NCBI RefSeq assembly: GCF_963082655.1
Contig: NC_081555.1
Location: 19,960,378 to 20,024,377 of the forward strand
Source: Stomoxys calcitrans
Taxonomy: Eukaryota; Arthropoda; Insecta; Diptera; Muscidae
Length of the DNA: 64,000 nucleotides
Direction: 5' to 3'
The position numbers were made by a program, and so were the translations under genes. Shown piece after piece: positions 35,676 to 46,879 of the stretch (position 1 is its first letter; each line of letters opens with the position of its first letter). The notes under the pieces were generated by a model that made no database searches, was not told the DNA's origin, and worked only from the letters and a program-made list of their open reading frames with translations.

Positions 35676-37159
35676 CACTCAGCAATGTAACTTGTCTTTA
35701 CAGTTCTTACTAAGTTAAGTCATCTTCCTTTCTCTTGAAGGCTTTGGACATCATCTATTGCATCACCCTGTGGGGCAACAATTATTTGTCTCTTACCACT
35801 GATAAAAGTCAACAGCCAACATTTTTGTTGAAATTGTTGGCTTAAAGATTCTGCTACTGATGAACTCAAGCAAATTCATGAGTTAAACTTTAAGGGGAAA
35901 CCGAAAAACGACACAGTGCAATACTGAAAAACTTTAGAAATAAAGGATGAAAACAGTTTTCACTATTTTCAGAAATAATAATAAACCAATAGCATATTGA
36001 ACTTGAGCTTTTCCAAAGCTGCACTTTGTGATTAGTTTAGGGTGGGTTAAAGTGGTAGACTTGTACAGTATTTGTCTATTGTGATATTGCAGTAGCGATA
36101 GACCTTAGTGTCGGGTACGTCTTTAATGCCTTCTAGCACTAAAGTACCAAAAAGTTATGAATTTTCTGTATATACAGTGGCACAAAATAACCTCCATTCT
36201 CCACGGAAAATACACGTTTTTTAAAACGAAATTTTTGAGAAGAATGCTACCAACTTACCTTTCAGGGTACCCAAAACTTTACAGCGACAATTATATCTGT
36301 GGATATTTGAATTCATATTTGATGTTAGCATGTAAGTCCACGGCGTTAAACTTGGCGATGGACTACAAATGTAGCTATAAATGTTTTGGCAATATTTATC
36401 TTCTCATTACTACTGATGATGTATTTTAATATTCTAGCCAAGAAAAACTCTTGAACGTAGAAGTGCACAAGAGAAAAGCGGCAAGCGTTTCGGCTCGCCT
36501 AAGAATATTTGGTCTATTATACACCACTCATGGATATAACGTATGTCTCCCCTTTTGTTAATTGACAAATTCTGAGTTTTCAAATGTCCTTATTTGTAGC
36601 AATTTGTTAAGAGATGCTCCCTATCCAACTTTGAACTAACATTTTTTCTCCGTCTAGCCTTACAGAAAAAAAAAAACTGTAGTGTGATAATACTCTGGTT
36701 GACAATTGCCATGCAAAAAGTTCGTTTGTCTTCCGGGCAATTCAACGAATATTTTAAAAATAGAGTGGCCTATTTTTCGCCACTTTTTTCGGTTTAGAGA
36801 TTGTGGATGTGGTGGTTGTTGCACTTGGGGGTTTTTTTTGAGTGGTTTGCTGTGTTGCTATTGTTACAAATGCTAATGTTGGTTGGCAGCGTAAAATTTT
36901 GGTTGGAGGGAGTAAACTAAAGTGAAAGAAAACAATATTTTGTTTTGACATAGGATAGAAAAAAAGTAAATTTAATATAACATAGTCTAAAGGAAAATCT
37001 TTGGGGGAAAATCTTGGAAATCGGAAAAAAAATCAAAATTGGGAATAATGCCAGTCAGAGAATAATAGGCAAGAATAACAAAAACGTAATTAGATGGAAA
37101 TCAAGCTTTTTATCTTAAGGAATATCATATTAAAATGTTTGCTTTTGAAACAAATTTCA
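35676..37159. other. Unassigned AT-rich region
   Basis: No gene I can support. A 90-residue frame at 36157-36429 (plus) and a Thr/Lys/Pro-rich 65-residue frame at 36754-36951 (minus) have no recognised domain. Neither has a plausible promoter or splice context visible by eye. Confidence 0.5.
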
Positions 37160-37325
37160 TTATCAGTTTTTGATTTAACAGAAAATTTCATAGAAATTTT
37201 ATCTTTAAAGAAAATTTTTTTAGAAAAAATTTTTAGCAATTTCTTCATTGCAGAAATTTTCTGTTTTTAGAGAAAATTTCTTAGAAATTTTGTCTTGAGA
37301 AAACATTTCATTCAATTTTTGCCTT
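37160..37325 (+). repeat. Relic of the 29-bp satellite
   Basis: About five degraded units recognisable as agaaaatttcatagaaattt-tatctttaa and gagaaaatttcttagaaatt-tgtcttgag. They have the same orientation as 118-2062 but lie 35 kb away and are far more diverged. Confidence 0.8.
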
Positions 37326-37419
37326 AAAAAAGGTTAAAGTGGCTGTCTGCCATCAGGCTCATTAAGACGTTTTCGTCCAATGTGATACCACAGTAACAGA
37401 AGAAGGAAGATGCCTTCTA

Positions 37420-37656
37420 TTGGGTTGCCCAAAAAGTAATTGCGGATTTTTTAAAAGAAAGTAAATGCATTTTTAATAAAACTTAGAATGAACTTTAATC
37501 AAATGTACCTTTTTTACACTTTTTTTCTAAAGCAAGCTAAAAGTAACAGCTGATAACTGACAGAAGAAAGAATGCAATTACAGAGTCACAAGCTGTGAAA
37601 AAATTTGTCAACGCCGACTATATGAAAAATCCGCAAATACTTTTTGGGCAACCCAA
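37420..37656 (+). mobile_element. Mariner-type MITE, copy B (full length)
   Basis: 237 bp with inverted termini ttgggttgcccaaaaagtaa / complementary ttactttttgggcaacccaa, flanked by TA on both sides (37418-37419, 37657-37658). The TA target and terminus type fit the Tc1/mariner superfamily. There is no transposase, so it is non-autonomous and would depend on a related enzyme elsewhere in the genome. Confidence 0.92.
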
Positions 37657-37664
37657 TATGTTCG

Positions 37665-38050
37665 TTCAAATTTAGGGGTTGGAGTGGGCCCTGGGTTCCT
37701 TGGACCCAACTTTTAATACCATATTCGTAGTCTACTTTCCAATACCGTTCATTTGATACCCATATTGTCTCGATCGGTCAACCTTGACTTTGGGTGGTGT
37801 TTTTTAGGGTAATGGGGGAGGGTACGCCCCTTCCAATATCGAAAAATTATATAGCCTAATACTCCTTCCTGACCATATTCTTAATCTATTCCCGAATACC
37901 TTTCATTCGAGTTCCATATTGTCATTATCGTGCAATATGCCTATTTGAAGGGGTTTTGGGGTCGGGGCAGCCCCCCAGGTACTTGCACCCAACTTTTGGT
38001 ATAAAAATTGTATTCTACTCCCGAATACCTTTCATTTGAGTTTAGACACT
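37665..38050 (-). repeat. Dispersed family F5, fragment
   Basis: Diverged monomers with ccgaatacctttcatttgag, ccatattgtc and ccccccaggtacttg. The orientation is that of the large F5 block at 46880-49525. Confidence 0.75.
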
Positions 38051-38454
38051 ACATCGGCAAATAGGCCTATGTGCCAGCTGTGTCTAAATACGGTCTAATG
38101 TAGTAGTCATTGGATAAGGACGACTAGGGACCTGCTACAACACACTGTTCCAAATTTTATCAAAATCGTATGAAAAAATTCGCCTTTTATGTGCTGCACA
38201 CCCTTTATCAGGAAATCGGTCTATATGGGAACTGTATTTATATGTAAACCATTTTCAACATGAATGTTATGTTGAGGGGCATAAAGCAGCTCCTTTTTTG
38301 CAAATTTCAGCACAATAGATTAGTCCATGTGGCAGCTTAACTTGAATATGGTCTGATATGGACCACATTTGATAAGAATGTCAAGGGGCTTAGAACAAAT
38401 CACCATTTCATTTATATGGGAGCTATATCCGGTCATAGATCGTTTCGGAACATA
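38051..38454. repeat. F4/F2-like degenerate monomers
   Basis: Contains aaatcggtctatatgggaac, gaccacatttgataag and atatgggagctatatccg, the shared vocabulary of the 153-bp families. It is too diverged to assign to one family. Confidence 0.55.
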
Positions 38455-38691
38455 TTGGGTTGCCCAAAAAGTAATTGCGGATTTTTTAAAAGAAAGTAAA
38501 TGCATTTTTAATAAAACTTAGAATGAACTTTAATCAAATATACTTTTTTTACACTTTTTTTCTAAAGCAAGCTAAAAGTCACAGCTGATAACTGACGGAA
38601 GAAAGAAGGCAATTACAGAGTCACAAGCTGTGAAAAAATTTGTCAACGCCGACTATATGAAAAATCCGCAATTACTTTTTGAGCAGCCCAA
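38455..38691 (+). mobile_element. Mariner-type MITE, copy C
   Basis: Full-length copy flanked by TA. The right terminus reads gagcagcccaa, with two changes from consensus. It is inserted in F4/F2-like monomers. Confidence 0.92.
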
Positions 38692-39595
38692 TACTCAGCG
38701 CAATATTTGGAAATCGATACAGAAGACTACGCGCAAAATTTCTGATCAATTGGACAAAAATTGCGGCTTCCATGGGGTCAAGGAGTCAAAACGGGAGATC
38801 GCTTTATATGGGAGCTATATATGATTATAGGCCGATTTGGGTCATACTTAATACGATTGTTTTCTTATTTTGTTTTTGTTTACAATATACCCAGACATAG
38901 AAAACAAAACTCTCCTTTGAAATGTTGATTATTAATGTGACCTAAACATATGCTAATGAACACTAATTAAAATCGTATTGTTGGATATTAAATTATATTT
39001 AAATAAACGTAACGTTTTTATTTTTAATATCCGAAAAAATATGTTTCTAAATTTATTGTTGTCAATTATGAAAACACTTTATAATTATTCACAAATTGAC
39101 TGACTATAAATTTACTATAATCATCCAACAAAAGGTGGGATAATGAACCAATATATGCATAAAAACTAACATATGTAAATTATAAAAACAATTAGAACAA
39201 ACAAAATTCCATAGGTTTAATTATGAATATTTGTAAAAGCTTCAGCTTAAGGTTATACAAAAAATATCACTGTCAAAACTATTTTATACAAATGTATACA
39301 AATTAGAAACATTTTCTATAAAATAATGTTTTTCCTGTGCACATTTTTAATTGAACATTTGCATAAATTGTTTAACAACTGAATTGAATGTTTGCCATGA
39401 TTTGTAACAAATTAGTAAAATTATGTGATTTATTGGTACACTGGGGTGTATGAGTTATTTTTGTGTGAGAGGGCATACGACATACGCACCCATGTACCAT
39501 TTTATAATGAAAATATAGAGAAAGGCAATAACAGCTTATACACAGCAGGAAAGAACTACTGAAGTAATGGCTAAAGGAAGCATGTTATATATAAC
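38692..39595. other. Short F2-like fragment, then AT-rich spacer
   Basis: Up to about 38850 the sequence has F2-type phrases (aaaaattgcggcttccatgg, gtcaaaacgggagatcgc, atatgggagctatatatgat). From there to 39595 it is AT-rich with no gene or repeat recognised. Confidence 0.6.
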
Positions 39596-41225
39596 AGGTA
39601 AAAAGGCGTTAAGTTCGGCCGGGCCGAACTTTGGATACCCTCCACCATTGATCGCATTTGTTGAGTTCTATGCGCGGTATCTCTTTTTAGGCAACCATAG
39701 AATATTGAATAAGAACTGTTATGCTTTTGGAGATATATTAAGTTATAGTCCGATTCGGATCATAAATGAATGCTGATTGACATTGTAGAAGTCATTGTGT
39801 AATATTTCAGATCATTCGGATAAGAATTGCGCCTTGTAGGGGCTCAAGAAGCAAAATCGGGAGATAGGTTTATATGGGAGCTGTATCAAGCTATTGATCG
39901 ATTCAGACCATACTAGACACGTATGTTAAAGGTCATAAGAGAAGCCCTTGTACAAAATTTCAGCCAAATCGGATGAGAATTGCGCCCTCTAGGGGTTGAA
40001 GAAGTCAAGATCCCAGATCGGTTTATATGACAGCTAAACCAGATTATGACCCGATTTGAATCATACTTAGCACAGTTGTTGGAAGTGCTACCAAAACACT
40101 ACGTGCAAAATTTCAGTTAAATCGGATGAGAATTGCGCCCTCTAGAGGCTCAAGAAGTCAAGACCCCAGATCGGTTATATGGCAGCTATATCAAAATATG
40201 GACCGATTAAAACCATACTTAGCGTAGTTGTTGGAAGTGATACCAAAACACTACGTGCAAAATTTTAATAAAATCGGATGAGAATTGCGCCCTCTAGAGG
40301 CTCAAGAAGTCAAGACCCAAGATCGGTTATATGGCAGCTATATCAAAATATGGACCAATTTAAACCATACTTAGCGTAGTTGTTGGAAGTGATACCAAAA
40401 CACTACGTGCAAAATTTAAATAAAATCGGATAAGAATTGCGCCCTCTAGGGACTCAAGAAGTCAAGACCCCAGATCGGTTTATATGGCAGCTATATCAAA
40501 ATATGGACTAATTTAAACCATACATAGCGTAGTTGTTGGAAGTGATACCAAAACACTACGTGCAAAATTTAAATAAAATCGGATAAGAATTGCGCCCTCT
40601 AGGGACTCAAGAAGTCAAGACCCCAGATCCGTTATATGGCAGCTATATCAAAATATGGACCGATTAAAACCATACTTGGCACAGTTGTTGGATATCACAG
40701 CAAAACACGTCGTGCAAAATTTCATTCAAATTGGATAAGAATTGCGCACTCTAGAGGCTCAAGAAGTCAAGACCCAAGATCGGTTTATATGACAGCTATA
40801 TCAGGTTATGGACCGATTTAAATCATACTTGGCACAATTGTTGGATATTATAACATAATATGTTGTGCAAAATTTCATTCCAATCGGATGAGATTTGCGC
40901 CTTCTGGAGGTTCAAGAAGTCAAGACCCAAGATCGGTTTATATGGCAGCTATATCAAAACATGGACCGATATGGCCCATTTACAATACCAACCGACCTAC
41001 ACTAATAAGAAGTATTTTTGCAAAATTTCAAGCGGCTAGCTCTACTCCTTCGGAAGTTAGCGTGCTTTCGACAGACAGACGGACGGACATGGCTAGATCG
41101 ACATAAAATTTCGCGACGATCAAAATATATATACTTTATGGGGTCTAAGACGAATATTTCGAGTAGTTACAAACAGAATGACGAAATTAGTATACCCTCC
41201 ATCCTATGGTGGAGGGTATAAAAAT
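39596..41225 (+). mobile_element. Dispersed family F2, copy 1 (complete-looking)
   Basis: The left end has ggtaaaaaggcgttaag and the palindrome AAGTTCGGCC-G-GGCCGAACTT (39611-39631), then ttggataccctccaccat. The body has monomers at 152-153-bp spacing (aattgcgccctctagaggct at 40131, 40283, 40435 and 40588). Then follow acagacagacggacggacat (41072-41091), a conserved link, and a terminal stem-loop tataccctcca / tggagggtata (41191-41220). No protein is encoded. The middle monomers are closest to each other, which implies amplification within the element. Confidence 0.9.
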
Positions 41226-41260
41226 CACTTGTTTGTTTGTTTGTGTGTTCCTTATAAACT

Positions 41261-42430
41261 CAGAAACGGCTGAACCGATTTTCTTGAAATTTTCACAGAG
41301 GGTGCATAATGATCCCGTGGTGAAAATAGGGTACTAAATTTTTTGATATCTGAAGGGGGGGCGGACCCTCCCCCTTACCCTAATTTTCAGAAACGCCAGA
41401 TCTCGGAGATGGGTGGTGCGATTTAAGCGAAATGTTGTGTGCCCTCATATAGTACCCTAGAAATAAAAATTTAGTATCCCAATTTTGGATGGGGTACCTA
41501 GGGTGGCCGCCCCACCCTTAAACCTACCAAACATATATTTAGACCAATCACGACAATATGCGACTCAAATAAAAGGTGTTTAGTATAAGAAAACGTATGT
41601 GATATCCATTTGTCGAACCAATTGCTAGGGGGACCACACCAACTCCCAAAACACACCTAAATCGGACATATTTACCGACCATGGCAATATGGGATTCAAA
41701 TGAAAGGTATTTGCGAGTAGAATACGAATCTGATATCCAAATGTGGGTCCACGTTTTTGGGGGTGCACCCCTTTCCTAAAACACCCCCCAAACGGGACTT
41801 ATTTTCTGACGATGGGAATATGGGGCCTAAATAAAAGGTATTTGAATGAAGAAAACGAATCTGATATCCAAATATGGGGCCGCCTCTCCCCAAAAACATC
41901 GCCTAAAGGGGACAAATTTACGACCATAGGAATATGGAGCTCTAATGAAATGTCTTTGGGAGTAAAGCACGAATCTGATATTAATATTTGGGAAAAGTGT
42001 CTATGGGGCCAGCCCAACCCCACAACACCACCCAAATAGTAAGTATTTTCTGACTATTGCAATATGAGGCTCAAATAAGAGGGTTTTAAAGTGGAACAAA
42101 TCCGATATAAATATATTTTCAAGGCCAACTCACTGAGTGGCCGCCCATCCCCCAAAACACCCCCAGTCGGTCATGTTTGCCGACTACGGAAATATGGGGC
42201 TCAAATAAAAGGTATTTGCGAGTAGACCACGTATTAGGGACCAACTGTCTAGGGGACGTCCCACCACCATAACAACCCCCAAATAGGACGTATTTGCTCA
42301 CCACGACAATTTGGGTCTTAAAAAGAGCTGAATATTTATAGTTTATAGGGTCAATACCCCAAACCGGACATATTTGCTGACTTTTGCAATAAGGAGTTTA
42401 AATGAGATTAGAAAATTAGAATTTGATATC
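41261..42430 (+). repeat. Dispersed family F5, left arm
   Basis: A terminal module (cagaaacggctgaaccgatt, gggcggaccctccccctta) is followed by monomers spaced about 130 bp apart (ctcaaataaaaggtatttg at about 41568, 41698, 41829, 42073 and 42203). It is collinear, in inverted orientation, with 47850-49525: both have the terminal module, the ggatggggtacct block, and the ggccaactcactgagtgg block in matching order. Confidence 0.88.
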
Positions 42431-42593
42431 CTTTGTGGTCAGACTACCTCCCTATAATTCTCAGCATCGACCGACCACCCGACTTCTAAACCTTTGAGCG
42501 CCGAACGTTTTTCAATCAGAAAAAGGCCGATTGGGCTGGCCTCAGAGAGTACACCAATCGCCGCTTCAGTGAACTGCCAACCCCTCGGCCTGC
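42431..42593 (+). repeat. Duplicated retrotransposon segment (copy of 42947-43108)
   Basis: 162 bp from ctttgtggtcagactacctc to cagtgaactgcca, repeated 516 bp downstream at about 90 percent identity. It would normally encode the end of the endonuclease and the linker (SDYLPI and following), yet lies upstream of the endonuclease start at about 42605. The element is therefore rearranged. Confidence 0.85.
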
Positions 42594-44378
42594 CATAATA
42601 ATTATATAATTTTACAACTAATCTGCAACGGTGTCCGTGGCAAGATCGATAAGATTATGGATTTTATGTTCCCAGCGATTCAAGAGATTAAGCTGACCAG
42701 TGGGTTACTATCTGGCCATAATCGTCTGGTTCTAGGGGACTTTCAGGCGCATTACATTTCATGGCATTCTCCCCCTAGGTAACGACCAGCGTGGCATGGT
42801 TTTGACAGAGCAGACTAAAGCCTCCACGCATTGCACGGTCAATGGGAATGCACCACTTGGAATTACAAGCAGGTGCAGCAGCTTGCCAGACATTTCCATT
42901 GCATCCCCTTATCTTCTGAGTGACGTATTCAGGCAAGCCGTCATCTCTTTGTGGTCAGACTACCTCCCCATAATTCTCACCATCGACCGACCATCCGATT
43001 TCATAACCTCTGAGCGCCGGAAGTTTATCAATCAGAAGAAGGCCGATTGGGCTGGCCTCAGAGAGTACACCAATCGCCGCTTCAGTGAACTGCCACCACC
43101 CTCGGATGTGCTTGTGGCCGAGAGGAAATTCCGAGATATCATTAACGCTGCAGCCGCTCGCTTTATATCAGACGGTCGAATACCCCAAGTGCGGCCCAAT
43201 TTTCGGGCGCTGGCAATGGTACTCGCAGACGAGCGTGATGGGATTCGTGGTATGGACGCCACTAACCCCAGAATCAGAGAGCTGAATTTGGAAATAAACA
43301 GGGTAGTCAACGAACATAGGCGGAATTTGTTGCTGCAACACTTGGAGCAATGTAACTTAGACACCGGTTTAGGCAAGCTGTGGTCTACTATTAAGTCGCT
43401 CTCAAATCCCGGTAGACGGGATGACAGGCACGCAGTCACTTTTGGCGAAGTAACTGTGACTGATACGAAAAGATGCGACGGGTTGTTCAAGCACCAATTT
43501 ATTGTGCATACCGAGAGTGATAAGGTAAGGAGGAGAGCCATTCGTCATATCCGTGGTCTTCGAGCCGATTTACATCCATCACTATTTACCGTGGGCGAGG
43601 TTAAAAATGTCATCCGTGGTGTCAAATCATCCAAGGCGTTGGGCCTCGACGGAATCTCTACATTGAGGCTGAACCATGTGGATTTACCTGGAGTTGAGTA
43701 CCTTACTACGGTCCTCAACCTGCCTTTGAACATTCTTATAGTTCCCGATATCTGAAAAATGGGCATAGTGATCCCGCTACTGAAGCCTGGAAATGACTCG
43801 AGTTTTGGGGGAGTCGTACAGATGGATCTCCCTTCTCTCATCAGTAGCAAAGACGTTTGAGGCATTACTTCTCCCGAGCCTAGTACGAGAATTTCCATTC
43901 GCCGAGCATCAACATGGATCTCGAAGACTGCATAGCACAACAACTGATTTGCATGCCATCACCGCACACATTTGCCGTGGCTTCAATCAGCCAAGGCCAT
44001 GTGATAGAACGGTCCTCATGACAACGGACCTATCGAAGGCATTCGACACAAACTATTTTTTGTGGACATCGCCAACACATCCCTCCAGCCAGGACTAAAA
44101 CGCTGAGTCGCGAATTATCTGTGTGGTCGCCAGTCATTTGTCGAATTTAGGGATAAGAAGTCGAAGCAACGTAGAGTGAAACTTAGAGTGATATCTCCGG
44201 CACTGTTTAACCTCTACCTATCCTCCATTCCACCCCCTCCAGACGGCATAGATATCGAATCATATGCGGACGATTGTACGATCATGGCATCTGGCCCATA
44301 CCCGTTATTGACATCTGCAATAGTTTGACCGTCTACCTCAACGAACTTGCCTCATATTTTGCTGGAAGAAATCTGCTA
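42594..44378 (+). pseudogene. Non-LTR retrotransposon, broken endonuclease-reverse transcriptase
   Basis: Reading downstream: an APE-type endonuclease start (LICNGVRGKIDKIMDFMFP, about 42610-42670); after an internal deletion, GDFQAHYISWHSP (about 42738-42776); then a frame shift into a 319-residue open frame (42796-43755). This ends the endonuclease (LWSDYLPIILTID, His of SDHLPI replaced by Tyr) and starts the reverse transcriptase (KSSKALGLDGIS). A stop replaces the expected Trp after PDI. A further shift leads to SYRWISLLSSVAKTFEALL, then TTDLSKAFDT with the first catalytic Asp, and, in another frame, ESYADDCTIMASG (about 44255-44293) with the catalytic YADD. The coding sequence stops abruptly where F4 begins. 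It is inactive. The subgroup is uncertain; Jockey-superfamily-like is the best guess. Confidence 0.88.
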
Positions 44379-45440
44379 CCGACATCTGACCCAAATATGG
44401 TCCACATCGGACTATATTTATATATATCTGTCATATATACCGATCTGCCGATAAAGGGTCTGAAGCCCATAAAAGCTTTATTTATTACGCGATTTCGATG
44501 AAATTTGAAACAGAGGGTTATCTTAAGCCTCCTGATATCCGATCCTAATATGGATCAAATCGGAATATATTTAGGCATAACTGCCATATAGACCGATCTC
44601 TAGATAAAGGGTCTAAAGCCCATAAAAGCTTTATTTTTCAACCGATTTCGCTGAAATTTGAGACATTAAGTAGTTTTACGCCTCCTTACATAGGACCCAA
44701 ATATGGTTCCGATCGGACCATATTTAGATATAGCTGTCATATAGACCGATCTCCCGATAAAGGGTCTGAAGCCCATAAAAGCTTTATTTTTTAACCGATT
44801 TCGCTGAAATTTGAAACAGAGTGTAATCTTAAGCCTCCTGATATCCGATCTAAGTATGGATCAAATCGGACCATATTTAGGGATAGCTGCCATTTAGACC
44901 GATCTCCCGATTAAGGGACTGAAGCCCATAAAAGCTTTATTTTTTAACCGATTTCGCTGAAATTTGAAACAGTGAGTAGTTTTAGGCCTCCCGACATCAG
45001 ACCTAAATATGTTTCAGATCGGGCTATATTTAGATAAAGCTGCCATATATACCGATCTGCCGATAATGGGTCTGAAGCCCATAAAAGCTTTATTTTTTAA
45101 CCGATTTCGCTGAAATTTGAAACAGTATATAGTTTTAGGACAACCGATATCTGACTCAAATATGGTAAAGATCGGACTGTATTAAAATATAGCTGTTATA
45201 TAGACCGATGTGTCGATTAAAGGTCTGAAGCTCATAAAAGCTTTATTGAATACCCGATTATGTTGAAATTGTGTACAAAATTCAACAGTGACTTATATTT
45301 ATTAGCCCACTCAATATCTGTGTCGAATTTGGAGGCATAAGTTGTCCAATTTTCACCGGATTATGACGAAAGGGGGTTTTCATATATACCCGAGGTGGTG
45401 GGTGGTGGGTTCAGCCCGGCCGCCTTTTTACTTGTTTTCT
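44379..45440. repeat. Dispersed tandem family F4, main block
   Basis: Monomers marked by aagcccataaaagctttat at 44463, 44616, 44769, 44922 and 45075, exactly 153 bp apart by eye. Each also has cgatctcccgataaaggg and accgatttcgctgaaatttg. The right end (ggtggtgggtggtgggttca, then gcccggccgcctttttactt, to about 45440) mirrors the F2 left end in reverse complement. There is no coding sequence. Confidence 0.88.
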
Positions 45441-46613
45441 TACAATTTTTCCAATTCAAAGTCTTGCTTTTCCCATTTGCTTTTTTTCTTTGTCCTTCCT
45501 TTTATTATTTTATTGTGATTTTTATCTCAATGTGCTTGATTTAAAAATAAATTCCCACAGTTTTCTTTCCACATTATAGATGTGAGCTTATCTTGCATTT
45601 AATTATGCACGAATGCTTTCAATGATTGTCAAGTATTTCATATGCAATACTCGAAGCAATTTTACTTTATCGCCATCTTAACTCAATCAAAGAGATTTTC
45701 ATCACTTGCCGGTATGTTCATACAAAGGACATGAACAGAGAATGAAAAGACAAAAAATTATAAATAAACCCAAATAGAGGATTCATCATTAAACATACAG
45801 GCATACATACACACACACACACACCCACTTTCATTGTATAAATATGTGTGGAAATCGTTAATGTTTCTTCCATCATAGTCGTCATAAACCATTCATGGCC
45901 AGACAAATGGCTTTGAACAACCACCACGAACGAGCGCTCATATGATGCTCTTAGGAGAAATATCCTTGAAGTTATCATTGATGAGATGTGTGCGATTTTT
46001 TGCTTGTTCATAGCAGCATATAAAATCCCAGAAATAAGTACCGTTCGAGAATGAGGGTTTTGTGGAAAATGAAATGTTATCATCGCCTTATATCATGCAA
46101 GCAGCTATCGCTGCTTCCAAAGCTAGTGGCATCACTTTGAGATTCAGTTTCAGTTTCAGCAACAGCTATGACAGCGATAACTGCATTAAATTTTGGCAGT
46201 GGCAAAATTTCGTCAAAGAAAAAATGCATTCAAGTGTTTGTTGGATAAGTTCCTTGTAATGGTGATGGTTAAATCATCTTTAAAGGAAGGAAAAAGTTGA
46301 AACATATAAAAGTGAAGGATTTTTTTATGTCCGATAGTAGGAATTATTTCAAGAGCGTTTCAATTTGAGCTACATTGAAAGAGGAGTTTTTCTTTCACAA
46401 ATTAAATGAATTTTAATAATTTTTGCATCTATGGGATGCAAATTATATCATCTTGGAGAAATACGTATATTAGGGTGGATTTCTGTTTTATGAAGAGCGG
46501 CTATAACGGTTTCATTGTACTTGTTACCAGCTGAACCGGGCTCGCTCCGTTGCGCTTTCATTTACTTTATGTGGAACAAAATTACTCTTTGAATTTTTAT
46601 TTTCGTTATAATA
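45441..46613. other. Unassigned AT-rich region
   Basis: An (AC)n tract lies near 45809-45828. The 121-residue minus frame at 45718-46083 runs through it and is not credible. A 65-residue plus frame at 46062-46259 has no recognised domain. Confidence 0.5.
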
Positions 46614-46850
46614 TTGGGTTGCCCAAAAAGTAATTGCGGATTTTTTAAAAGAAAGTAAATGCATTTTTAATAAAACTTAGAATGAACTTTAATCAAATAT
46701 AATTTTTTTACACTTTTTTTCTAAAGCAAGCTAAAAGTAACAGCTGATAACTGACGGAAGAAAGAATGCAATTACAGAGTCACAAGCTGTGAAAAAATTT
46801 GTCAACTCCGACTATATGAAAAATCCGCAATTACTTTTTGGGCAAACCGC
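46614..46850 (+). mobile_element. Mariner-type MITE, copy D
   Basis: The left terminus is intact after TA. The right terminus is degraded (ttgggcaaacc, then unrelated sequence), so the right TA is lost. Confidence 0.88.
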
Positions 46851-46879
46851 TTGACTCACAGTATAACCTTCATCGGAAT

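Noticed and set aside
43032..43541. 169-residue minus-strand frame
   Set aside because: Antisense to the retrotransposon frame at 42796-43755, which carries recognisable endonuclease and reverse transcriptase motifs.
45718..46083. 121-residue minus-strand frame
   Set aside because: Runs through an (AC)n microsatellite and has no domain or conservation signal.
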